Below are positions 7,028-14,396 of a stretch of DNA of 37,114 nt, one piece after another (positions within the stretch are counted from its first letter, which is position 1; each line of letters begins with the position of its first letter). The DNA lies in assembly GCA_015486845.1 (NCBI GenBank), contig WFQU01000140.1:1-37114 (forward strand), written 5' to 3'. The translations under genes and the position numbers were made by a program. The notes below the pieces were generated by a model. It was given only the letters and a program-made list of their open reading frames with translations. It did not search any database and was not told where the DNA came from. The DNA comes from Anaerolineae bacterium. GTDB lineage: Bacteria > Chloroflexota > Anaerolineae > JAADDB01.

Positions 7028-7771
7028 ATGCGTGCATTTGCGAAATTGACTTGGGTGCAAACAAAACTTTATTGGCGGGAACCGGTGGCGCTTTTTTTCA
7101 CCATAGCTTATGCGCCGCTGATGTTGTTACTTTTCGGATCTATTTACGGCAACAAACCTAACCCGCTGTTAGGCAACCGTGGAATGGTGGATATGTCGGT
7201 ACCAGCCTACGCAGTGCTCATCATCATCGCCGTTGGCCTGATCAGTGTGCCCATCGGTGCCGCCACCAGCCGGGAACAAGGCATTTTGCGCCGCTACCGG
7301 GTCACGCCGCTGCGGCCGCTGGTTTACATTCTGGTAGATGTGTTCGTTTACTATTTGATGACCTTGTCAGGCATGATTTGTCTCATTGCGGTGGGGGCGG
7401 CTGTTTTTCATGTTCATTTCGCTGGCAACTGGTTCTACGTCTTTTTGGCTTTCACGTTGGGCACTCTTGCGACGTTTGCCATGGGGTATCTCATTGCCGG
7501 TGTGGCCAAGACGGCCCGGATGGCGCAATCTTTGGGCATGATCATCGCATTCCCTATCATGTTCCTTAGCGGTGCGGCCATTCCCCTGCAAGTATTGCCC
7601 CACAACATGCAGCGTTTCGCCAAACTGATCCCGCAAACCTACGCAGTGACACTGCTGCAAGGGCTTTGGTTCGGTACAAGCTGGGGTAAGCACCTGACGG
7701 ACGTGGCAGTTCTCTTGGGCGTGATGATCGTAGGCACATTAGTCGCCATCAAGGTCTTTCGTTGGGAATGA
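7028..7771 (+). CDS. ABC-2 type exporter permease
   Basis: A 247-aa integral membrane permease of the ABC-2 family (daunorubicin-resistance type), the partner of the ATPase at 5395. It has about six hydrophobic segments: near 20-40, 60-80, 105-128, 134-158, 170-192 (MIIAFPIMFLSGAAIPLQ, the conserved SG-A-PL region) and 222-240. The loop TSREQGILRRYRVTPLRPL is typical of the family's coupling region. ATG 7028 with AAAGGAGG 6 nt upstream is the only good start. Both the ribosome site and the ATG lie at the edge of repeat module B, so translation initiation of this gene is repeat-derived. The exported substrate is unknown. Confidence 0.92.
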   Translation: MRAFAKLTWVQTKLYWREPVALFFTIAYAPLMLLLFGSIYGNKPNPLLGNRGMVDMSVPAYAVLIIIAVGLISVPIGAATSREQGILRRYRVTPLRPLVYILVDVFVYYLMTLSGMICLIAVGAAVFHVHFAGNWFYVFLAFTLGTLATFAMGYLIAGVAKTARMAQSLGMIIAFPIMFLSGAAIPLQVLPHNMQRFAKLIPQTYAVTLLQGLWFGTSWGKHLTDVAVLLGVMIVGTLVAIKVFRWE

Positions 7772-8375
7772 TCATACGTACAAAAGCTGTATCAATAGTA
7801 ATCGCCCAGGCCTGGTCAAATAGAACAGAGATGCCCGCAGATAAATCAAAAGAGATCAGCAAAAATCAACGTTCATCTGCATTACCTGCGTCCTATTATT
7901 AGAATGGCTTAGGAGTTTGGCCGTGACACATACACGGTCAAACTGACCCGTTCACAGCCAGGTGCGCACACAGTAAGACAGTTTTACGAACAATCTAATA
8001 TTCCCTCTAGAAGTCCAAAGCCCGTAAGAAGTTAAAACTCCTCATCCAAACAAAAATATTATAACGCGCTCTGATGCATTTAGCATTGCGCCATCAGCGA
8101 CAGTTACGTTGCCGCGAGTTTTTACATATTGTGAAATTCGTGTATCATGTTAAGTCTTAAGGAAAAAACAATCTATAGAATATTTATGGACCACTTATGT
8201 AAATATAACTATGTCTAAGCATAGTAGAGCTTCAAAGAGATAAAATATTCTGTGCCAAGCTGTATAAAAAAGTAGAAAATGGGGCCAAGTGGCTCTATGG
8301 ATTTGCACATATTTGATAGAGCTGTAATATATGATATTAATATGGTGATCTTCGTGAAAAAAGGAGAACAACGTT
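7772..8375. other. Intergenic stretch with degraded repeats, AT-rich
   Basis: 7830-7920 resembles a worn module B (TCATCTGCATTACCTGCGTCC, then TTAGGAGTTT). 7924-7984 is a copy of repeat H, also found at 30783-30845. 8040-8360 is clearly richer in A+T than the rest of the window. No open reading frame or convincing promoter was found, although one for the cupin gene must lie here or upstream. Confidence 0.55.
7924..7984 (+). repeat. Repeat H, copy 1
   Basis: The stretch from GTGACACATACACGG to ACAGTAAGACAG aligns over about 60 nt with 30783-30845 (CACATACGCGGCCAACTTGG to ACAATAAGATAG). The two copies have diverged and lie 23 kb apart. Confidence 0.55.
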
Positions 8376-8771
8376 TTGGAAGAACAAGAGAAGCCATTCC
8401 TGATTCATGAAAGTGCAATGACCTATCGACGCGATGACATTTCGGGCCCCAAGTATTTGATGCGCGGCCCGCGCTTGGATTTTGGCTTAGTCGTGCTAAC
8501 GCCAGGCGAGGACTATCAAACTCATTATCATCGAACCATCGAAGAAGATTTTTTCACTTTAGAGGGCAACATTGATATTTATGTTGATGGTCATTTTTTT
8601 GCCACGCTGAAACCTGGAGACTTAATCCATTTGCCTCCTATGTGTCCGCATTATTTAATAAACCGAGGGGCATCGCCGTGGAAAGCGGTTCTCGTAAAAG
8701 CGGGATTCAGCCCCGGCGACCGAGTGAATATTAATTGGTTGCCAGGCGATCCGGCCGTGACCATCACATAA
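8376..8771 (+). CDS. Small single-domain cupin protein
   Basis: A 131-aa cupin_2 protein. Motif 1 (GEDYQTHYHRTIEEDFFTLEG) supplies the two metal-binding His and the Glu, and motif 2 (PGDLIHLPPMCPHYLINRG) supplies the third His and the Asn. The fold binds a metal and often acts as a dioxygenase, isomerase or sugar-binding protein; the exact reaction cannot be read from sequence. It starts at TTG 8376, with AAGGAGA at 8361-8367 about 9 nt upstream; no ATG fits. It stands alone, convergent with holA, in a locally AT-rich context. Confidence 0.85.
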   Translation: MEEQEKPFLIHESAMTYRRDDISGPKYLMRGPRLDFGLVVLTPGEDYQTHYHRTIEEDFFTLEGNIDIYVDGHFFATLKPGDLIHLPPMCPHYLINRGASPWKAVLVKAGFSPGDRVNINWLPGDPAVTIT

Positions 8772-8815
8772 TTGATGGCCCGCTGATATTCTGGCCAGGC
8801 CATGCTGAACCGGCT

Positions 8816-9826
8816 CTACCGGCTCAGATCTATGACCAACAATTGAAGCGCTAAATCGCTATCCATCTCACCAGACTTGATAGCGACATCGGTAGCTAAA
8901 AGCCGTTCGTAAGTAGCTTCTAAACGCGACCAATTAAGGCGGCGGGCCACACTCAAATCGCGGTCGACCATCCATTTTTGCAGATTAAGCTGAGTTGTAA
9001 TCTCATCCGGCGTCAATCCTTGTTCGTACAGTGCCTTGATACTCACATAAAGGCGATACTGTCGCGTAATCGTTGCTAATATTGCCAAAGGATGTTGCCC
9101 CGACGACAACAATGATTGTAACAGGGTTACAGCTTGCCTTTTGTGCCCATTGCTGACTGCTTTAAGCATCTGAAACGTATTGCTCCACAGCGCTGCGTCA
9201 ACTAAAAGGCGGATTTCTTCCGAACGAATTTCTTTGCCAGGGCCTAAGTAAGCGCGTATCTTCTCTAAATCCTGAGAAGCGGCCCGTAAATCATTGTTCA
9301 CGGAGGAGGAGAAAAGCGCCAACGCGTCCGAGCGGAAACGCATATCCAGCGCTTTGGCTTTCTCTTGCAGCCAAGCGCGGATGAACTGTTCTCGATCTCT
9401 ATAACGTTTAGGCAGAGAACAGGGGAGGATGGCACCTTTTTCAGCGGCCGCTAACCTCTTAATTTGTTTGTACAAAGGATTGGAAGCCGCAAGCGCTTCT
9501 GGTTCCACAAAAAGGAGAATTGTACTTTCCGGCAAGCGGGGCAAATAATCCGCCAAGGCTTGTGTCATTTCGGCGGACTTTTGCCCACCTCGCTTATTCT
9601 CTTTCGCCAACCAGGTCAAGAATCCATCGATGCGCACGATTTGCCATGGCGTCAGGAACGGCAGCGCGTCGGTGTGGGCCCGCAATGAGACTAAAGAAAG
9701 CCCTTTGCCGGCTAAGCGGACCCGCCCTAAATCGCCCATCCCTTCCTCACCGGCATATTGCTGTTCAACGATGGTGAGTTTCTCGTGGCAAAGAAACTCC
9801 TGATTACCGTGGATCAAGAAAATCAC
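8816..9826 (-). CDS. holA: DNA polymerase III subunit delta
   Basis: A 336-aa delta subunit of the clamp loader, which opens the beta clamp ring during replication. The start MIFLIHGNQEFLCHEKL is typical of HolA. The middle IRIDGFLTW and LLFVEPEALAASNPLYK blocks, the SSSVNNDLRAASQDLEKI helix and the C-terminal HPLAILATITRQYRLYVSIKAL block match the family order. GTG 9826 is preferred because GGAG lies 6 nt upstream and the GTGA overlaps the stop codon of the DUF6391 gene. An earlier in-frame GTG at 9838 lacks a site. Length is normal. Confidence 0.9.
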   Translation of the reverse strand: MIFLIHGNQEFLCHEKLTIVEQQYAGEEGMGDLGRVRLAGKGLSLVSLRAHTDALPFLTPWQIVRIDGFLTWLAKENKRGGQKSAEMTQALADYLPRLPESTILLFVEPEALAASNPLYKQIKRLAAAEKGAILPCSLPKRYRDREQFIRAWLQEKAKALDMRFRSDALALFSSSVNNDLRAASQDLEKIRAYLGPGKEIRSEEIRLLVDAALWSNTFQMLKAVSNGHKRQAVTLLQSLLSSGQHPLAILATITRQYRLYVSIKALYEQGLTPDEITTQLNLQKWMVDRDLSVARRLNWSRLEATYERLLATDVAIKSGEMDSDLALQLLVIDLSR

Positions 9827-10335
9827 GACTGACTCCACTGTACGTGCACGAATTGCACCGGCGTGTTCCCTTGCTGGCCTTTATCTTCTATGGCAACAAC
9901 ATAGCCGGCGCTGCTGTCTGTTACCGTTGTGACATGTTCTTGCAGCCAATAGCCAAACGGCCGGCCCAAAAATGTACTAAGCATGGCAATAATTGTGAGA
10001 ACATTGAAACGATCCCACCAGCCATGCTTCCTCCGGCCAGAAAGGGCGATGCTGCCGCCCACGCCGGCCAAAATACTCATGGCCACGATATTCGTTCCGC
10101 AGTTCTCGTGAATGGCCAAAGTATGTTCGCCGGCAGCCAGCCGGGCCAAAGCCTCTTCAACACTTTCTTGAAGCACTGACCGGGGCACAGCACCATATAG
10201 CCAAAAACCGTTAGCGCCGCTGCGTCCGATCATGTGCATGCCCGGCAACTTACGGCTTAGAATATGGATAGTGGCATGTTCCAGCGCATGGTTACGGCGG
10301 ACTAACATGATCTGTTTTTGCAGCCAGTTTTGCAT
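9823..10335 (-). CDS. DUF6391 family protein
   Basis: A 170-aa protein of a family I associate with Chloroflexota and Cyanobacteria, of unknown function. Conserved-looking blocks are RRNHALEHATIHIL (residues 13-26), GRSGANGFWLYG, and AIHENCGTNIVAM followed by a hydrophobic segment and a second one near LTIIAMLSTFLGRPFGYWL. ATG 10335 has GGGGAGAAACTA directly upstream; the in-frame extension to 10362 does not. It overlaps holA by 4 nt (GTGA), implying coupled translation. The HALEH and HENCGTN blocks could bind metal, but that is a guess. Confidence 0.75.
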   Translation of the reverse strand: MQNWLQKQIMLVRRNHALEHATIHILSRKLPGMHMIGRSGANGFWLYGAVPRSVLQESVEEALARLAAGEHTLAIHENCGTNIVAMSILAGVGGSIALSGRRKHGWWDRFNVLTIIAMLSTFLGRPFGYWLQEHVTTVTDSSAGYVVAIEDKGQQGNTPVQFVHVQWSQS

Positions 10336-10394
10336 TAGTTTCTCCCCTGAAATATAGGACACTGATCAACGCTGATGTGCGCTGATAAATGTTG

Positions 10395-10510
10395 ATCTCA
10401 AATATATTACGCCGGCAACACGAAGCCCCCCGGCCCCCAATTCTAGGGGTGTGTTGCTCCCCCCAAGGTTGGGGGATAGGGGACGTTTTCAGCCGCTGTG
10501 GCGTGCCATT
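10395..10510 (-). repeat. Module F with module B fragment
   Basis: 10421-10490 is the reverse complement of the G/C-rich hairpin unit at 14150-14221 (runs of CCCCCC with GGGTTGGGGG-type arms). 10491-10510 is the CACCACAGCGG end of module B on the minus strand. It lies directly downstream of the RNase J stop and could act as a transcript end, though no U-tract is visible. Confidence 0.65.
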
Positions 10511-10533
10511 AGCCTCTGCTGGCGCGACCGATG

Positions 10534-12198
10534 CTACACTTCGACGATCACCGGCAAGACCATGGGGTGCCGGCCAGTGCGTTTCTGGCTCAACCGTCCC
10601 AACCGATCCCGAAGCTCACTTTCCAATCCCTCCCGGAAGCGAGCATGGCTAACCACATCGCGGATAACGCCAGTAGCCGCTCTATTGAGGCCATTTGTTT
10701 TCCCATTTCCGGCATAAATGAAACCGCGGGAAAGCAATTGGGGCGGCACAACTAACCCACCAGTCTGGGCATCAATGGTGACGATAGCCACCCAAACCCC
10801 GTCTTCCGCCAAATGGCGTCGGTCACGCAAAACAACTTTGCCCCCTTCTTCTTCCACTTTAGCGCCATCCACCAAAACGTAACCATTGTCAACTTTATCG
10901 GCAACTCGCATTTGCTTGCCATCAAAAGCAAGAACGTTACCGCTTTCCAAGACGAAAATGTTTTGTGCTGGGATGCCCATTTCTTCCGCCAAACGACTAT
11001 TCAAGACTAAGTGACGGTATTCGCCATGAATGGGCATGAAGTAGTGAGGACGTGTGAGTGCCATCATGTGTTTGTAATCTTCCTGATTTCCATGACCGGA
11101 AACGTGCACATCAAACAAATCCTGGTAATAGACATCCGCTTCCCGGCGGAACAAGTTGTCAATAGTGTGATTGACCATCGTTTCATTGCCGGGAATGGCC
11201 ATCGCGGAAACAATGACACTATCACCCCGGTGCACTTGCAGTTGGCGCATGGTGCCCCGCGCCATACGCACCAACGCCGAAGTGGGCTCTCCCTGACTAC
11301 CGGTGCAAACAATAGTGACTTGGCCGGGCGGCAGATTGTTCATCTCGTGGACCGTTAACAAGTTAGTTTGTTGAATGTCTAAATAGCCCAATTCGATGGC
11401 CATGCGCACATTATTGACCATACTGCGGCCAATAACACCAATTCGGCGATCAAAGCGGCGTGATATGTTGATCAATTGCTGCACCCGGGAGAGATTAGAG
11501 GCGAACGTCGCAACGATAATGCGTCCTTTCGCTTTGGCAAAGATCTTTTCGAAAGTGCGACCTACCTCCTGCTCGGAAGGGGTAAATCCACGCTCTTCGG
11601 CGTTAGTCGAATCGGAAAGAAGCAGCAAAACCCCTCGGTCGCCGTAAGCGCGTAAACGTTCTTCATCCGTCAGGATACCGTCCACCGGTGTGGGATCGAA
11701 TTTATAATCTGTGGTATGAATGACCAAACCATACGGTGTTTCGATAGCCAAACCTAACGTTTCGGGGATGGAGTGACAAAGGTGAAAAAACTCAATCTTG
11801 AACACGCCTAACTCGATTTTATCCCCTGGTGCTACAGTGTAAAGGATTTCGTCATCCAAATGCGACTCACTGAGCTTAACTTCGATCAGCCCGCGGGCCA
11901 GGCGACTGGCATAAATAGGTAAATCGACCCCAAATTGGGGTAGAATATAAGGCAAAGCGCCGATATGATCTTCATGGCCGTGGGTGATGACAATGCCGCG
12001 GATTTTGTCTTCACGCTCACGCAGGTATTCGACATTGGGAATGATAACGTCAATGCCGAACATGTCGCTATCCGGAAACATCAGACCGGCATCCACGATG
12101 ATAATATCATCACCATACTCGTAAGCGGTCATATTTTTGCCGATTTCCCCCAGGCCGCCCAACGGAATAATTCGCAGTTCTAGTTTGCTATTTGTCAA
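10534..12198 (-). CDS. rnj: Ribonuclease J
   Basis: A 554-aa metallo-beta-lactamase/beta-CASP nuclease with 5'-exo and endonuclease activity in mRNA decay and rRNA maturation. N-terminal IIPLGGLGEIGKNM, the zinc motif THGHEDHIGALPYIL, the SDSTNAE block, the beta-CASP motifs and C-terminal GHGNQEDYKHMMALTRPHYFMPIHGEYRHL are all present. I place the start at TTG 12198 (MTNSKLELRI) because AAAGGAGATAAAT lies immediately upstream. The earlier TTG at 12219 would put the ribosome site inside the gene. Length equals that of typical RNase J. It is transcribed alone. Confidence 0.95.
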   Translation of the reverse strand: MTNSKLELRIIPLGGLGEIGKNMTAYEYGDDIIIVDAGLMFPDSDMFGIDVIIPNVEYLREREDKIRGIVITHGHEDHIGALPYILPQFGVDLPIYASRLARGLIEVKLSESHLDDEILYTVAPGDKIELGVFKIEFFHLCHSIPETLGLAIETPYGLVIHTTDYKFDPTPVDGILTDEERLRAYGDRGVLLLLSDSTNAEERGFTPSEQEVGRTFEKIFAKAKGRIIVATFASNLSRVQQLINISRRFDRRIGVIGRSMVNNVRMAIELGYLDIQQTNLLTVHEMNNLPPGQVTIVCTGSQGEPTSALVRMARGTMRQLQVHRGDSVIVSAMAIPGNETMVNHTIDNLFRREADVYYQDLFDVHVSGHGNQEDYKHMMALTRPHYFMPIHGEYRHLVLNSRLAEEMGIPAQNIFVLESGNVLAFDGKQMRVADKVDNGYVLVDGAKVEEEGGKVVLRDRRHLAEDGVWVAIVTIDAQTGGLVVPPQLLSRGFIYAGNGKTNGLNRAATGVIRDVVSHARFREGLESELRDRLGRLSQKRTGRHPMVLPVIVEV

Positions 12199-12238
12199 AT
12201 TTATCTCCTTTCCTTTCAAAAATTGTAATCACTCAACC

Positions 12239-12346
12239 CAGCGCTTGGAAGTCACAGCAACGTCCGCTAAATCACCTTGCGGTGATTGGCATTCAGCCTG
12301 CGCAGGCAGGTTTGGCAACTGTTGCAGCGATTTCCAATCGCCGGAC
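12239..12346 (+). repeat. Module A hairpin chain, copy 2
   Basis: Four short palindromes in the order seen in the other copies. The second hairpin reads ATCACC-ttgc-GGTGAT where most copies have ATCGCC-ctac-GGCGAT: a compensatory pair change that keeps the stem. The remainder of 12199-12536 holds no gene. Confidence 0.8.
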
Positions 12347-12536
12347 GCAATAGGTTCGGGTCGTTACCACAAATTTTAGTTTTCAGACACACAGCCATCA
12401 ACCAGAAAAAAAGGACGGCAATTATCCGTCCCTCCTTGTACATTATAGTCACCACCAAGGCTACGAACTGCTACATCGGCCCGCTCCTATGGCTCAGTTT
12501 TCCAATATGATGAAACGTTATACCACTATCCTTTTC

Positions 12537-13154
12537 TCAAAAGAAGGACAGTTGTTCAAATTGATCGTCCTCGTCTTGGTCGACACTGTTGTCAGCCGTT
12601 GCAGATTCCAGTTCTGCGATCAACTCGGGAATTTTTCGCACATCATCTTCTAATGCGGTACGCCAGCGCGGTTGATGCAAGGCCGCCGCAGGGTGAAACA
12701 TAGGATAATAGATGCGATCTCCCTCCCGTTTTGGTTGTCCGTGGATGCGCGAGATAGATGCTTTTGGAAAATAACGTTGCATGGAAAAACGGCCCAAGGT
12801 GACAATAAGTTTGGGCTGAATAATATCAATCTGTTGTTCCAAGTACGGCCGGCAAGCGGCGATCTCTTCCGGCTCTGGGTCACGATTGCCCGGCGGGCGA
12901 CATTTCACCACATTAGTAATGAAAACATCTTGGCGTTGGATGCCGACATTGTTGAGCAATTCTTCCAACAGACGACCAGAAGCGCCAACGAATGGCCGTC
13001 CTTGCCGATCTTCGTGGTAGCCGGGTGCCTCGCCGATAAACATAATCTTGGCATTACTGGACCCCTCCCCCGGCACAGGATGTTTGCGGCTGTAGTGCAA
13101 TGGACATTTCTCGCATTTAGCAATCTGTTCGGCAATGTCGTGTAGTGTCGTCAT
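12537..13154 (-). CDS. Family 4 (type 4) uracil-DNA glycosylase
   Basis: A 205-aa iron-sulfur uracil-DNA glycosylase that removes uracil from DNA in base excision repair. Cys14, Cys17, Cys85 and Cys101 are the expected 4Fe-4S ligands. The catalytic motif GEAPG is at 41-45 and the DNA-binding FHPAAALH around 153-160. ATG 13154 has GAGGG about 7 nt upstream. The last 25 residues are acidic (SVDQDEDDQFEQLSFF) and extend beyond the usual end, possibly for interaction with another protein. This family is frequent in thermophiles and Chloroflexota. It has no operon partner. Confidence 0.93.
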   Translation of the reverse strand: MTTLHDIAEQIAKCEKCPLHYSRKHPVPGEGSSNAKIMFIGEAPGYHEDRQGRPFVGASGRLLEELLNNVGIQRQDVFITNVVKCRPPGNRDPEPEEIAACRPYLEQQIDIIQPKLIVTLGRFSMQRYFPKASISRIHGQPKREGDRIYYPMFHPAAALHQPRWRTALEDDVRKIPELIAELESATADNSVDQDEDDQFEQLSFF

Positions 13155-13401
13155 CTTTAACCCTCGCTGAAGATATACCGTCCGGTGCCGGCTGTAATAA
13201 GCTAACCGCTCCGGTACGCCACTTATTTTAACGTAGTTTCCCTTCCTTGTCTAATAGCGACGACATTTCTGCGTTAGTCTTTGCATGAGATAAAAAGCCA
13301 ACGCAGCCATGCAAAGCGGCCCCCATTTCTGGCCCGTGGCGGGTTAGGAAAGAATCCTGGTACTGTGTTATAATTTTACTCTATATGAAAGGTAATTTGT
13401 A

Positions 13402-14052
13402 TTGGGATACCGGAATTGGAAGGCAGTTTTACTCATCTTGGCGTTGCTTTTCTTTGTCTTGATGGTGGATATTGACGCCTATGGGCGACACGATCATGCC
13501 CATAAGGCCGATGTCATCATCGTTTTGGGCGCACGGGTGCAAAGCGACGGCCAACCCGGTGCTAATTTGCGTCGCCGGATAGAACACGCTTGGCGGTTAT
13601 GGCACAAAGGTATGGCTTCCTACCTCATTACCACAGGCGGTTTTCGTCACGAGCCGTTATCGGCCGCCGAAGTATCCCGGCGCTATTTAATTGCGGCTGG
13701 CATCCCGGCAGAGCGGATTTTCTTAGCGGAAGGTTCAACCAACACAGTACAAGATGCCCAGGTTGTCCGGCAAATCATGGCTGAGCACGGTTGGCGTGAT
13801 GCCATCGTCGTAACGCATCCCTATCATTTGTTGCGAGCGGCCTGGAGCTTCCGGCTGGCCGGAGTAAAAGTTTGCGCCAGCCCAACCAGTACCGCTGTCG
13901 CTTACATAGATTACCCGGCCCGGATTTACTATTTAGCCCGTGAAGCGGTGGGTATCATTTGGACGACGATAGTTTTCATACCTACTGTGGGACATAAATT
14001 GCAAACTTGGTTACAGCCTTCCATCAACCGGCTCAAGGCGATGTTGCCGTAA
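13402..14052 (+). CDS. DUF218 (YdcF/SanA-like) membrane-anchored protein
   Basis: A 216-aa DUF218 protein. An N-terminal hydrophobic helix (residues 6-24) anchors it, followed by ADVIIVLGARVQSDGQPGANLRRRIEHA, LITTGGF, EGSTNTVQDA and VVTHPYHLLRAAWSFRLAG, the conserved blocks of the SanA/YdcF fold. SanA-type proteins have been linked to envelope integrity; the biochemical activity is not known. Translation appears to start at TTG 13402 with a weak site (GAAAGG) upstream. A TATAAT at 13369-13374 lies suitably placed, but no good -35 box is visible. Confidence 0.85.
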   Translation: MGYRNWKAVLLILALLFFVLMVDIDAYGRHDHAHKADVIIVLGARVQSDGQPGANLRRRIEHAWRLWHKGMASYLITTGGFRHEPLSAAEVSRRYLIAAGIPAERIFLAEGSTNTVQDAQVVRQIMAEHGWRDAIVVTHPYHLLRAAWSFRLAGVKVCASPTSTAVAYIDYPARIYYLAREAVGIIWTTIVFIPTVGHKLQTWLQPSINRLKAMLP

Positions 14053-14117
14053 CCAGAATGATGGGAGCTAAAGTCTTTTTCGCTTTCATGTCGTCCAGAA
14101 TAACGAGGGAATCGGCA

Positions 14118-14380
14118 GGAGTTCGCAGCGCACCACAGCGGATAAAAGCGCCCCCTACTCCCCCCAAGGTCGGGGAGAGCAACACCCCCCCAGAACTAGG
14201 GGCCGGGGGGCAATTACTCGGCGCCCAGCGACTAAAAGTCGCGGCAACATCTGCAAAATCGCCCTACGGCGATTAGCACGCAACCTGCGCAGGCAGGTTT
14301 CGCAGTTGTGGCAGCGATTTCTAATCGCCGGGCGTGCATCAGCGTTAATCTGCGTTCTATTTTCAGAGGAGAGGAGTCAT
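14118..14380 (+). repeat. Composite repeat R5 (B fragment, F, A, B)
   Basis: 14118-14149 is a module B fragment, 14150-14221 is module F (reverse complement at 10421-10490), and 14226-14334 is module A copy 3 (hairpins at 14228-14242, 14253-14270, 14282-14299 and 14313-14327). 14336-14381 is the Shine-Dalgarno half of module B, ending in GAGGAGAGGAGTCATG. This fills the whole 340-bp gap before the radical SAM gene. Confidence 0.85.
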
Positions 14381-14396
14381 GATTTTTAGCAGATGA
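14379..14396 (+). CDS. Five-codon leader ORF from repeat module B
   Basis: ATG 14379, behind GAGGAGAGGAG (3 nt), opens MIFSR and stops at TGA 14394-14396. The stop overlaps the ATG (14393) of the radical SAM gene as ATGA. This layout suggests that ribosomes load at the repeat-borne site and restart on the downstream gene. Direct initiation at 14393 from the same site (17-nt spacing) would be poor. Translation is inferred. Confidence 0.45.
   Translation: MIFSR

Larger units (their letters stand above)
6583..7030 (+). repeat. Composite repeat R2 (B, E, C, D, B)
   Basis: Order on the plus strand: module B (6583-6673), E segment (6674-6784), module C (6785-6870), palindrome D (6879-6915) and a second module B (6964-7030) that ends exactly at the ATG of the ABC permease gene. 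Nothing else is seen in the 718-bp gap between ATPase and permease. The block interrupts what is normally a tight operon. Confidence 0.85.

Noticed and set aside
12239-14334. Module A as a CRISPR array
   Set aside because: Copies are kilobases apart, not regularly spaced, and no cas genes are present.
14226-14334. Module A as an integron attC site
   Set aside because: The palindromes lack attC R'/R'' core sites, gene cassettes do not lie between copies, and no integrase is present.
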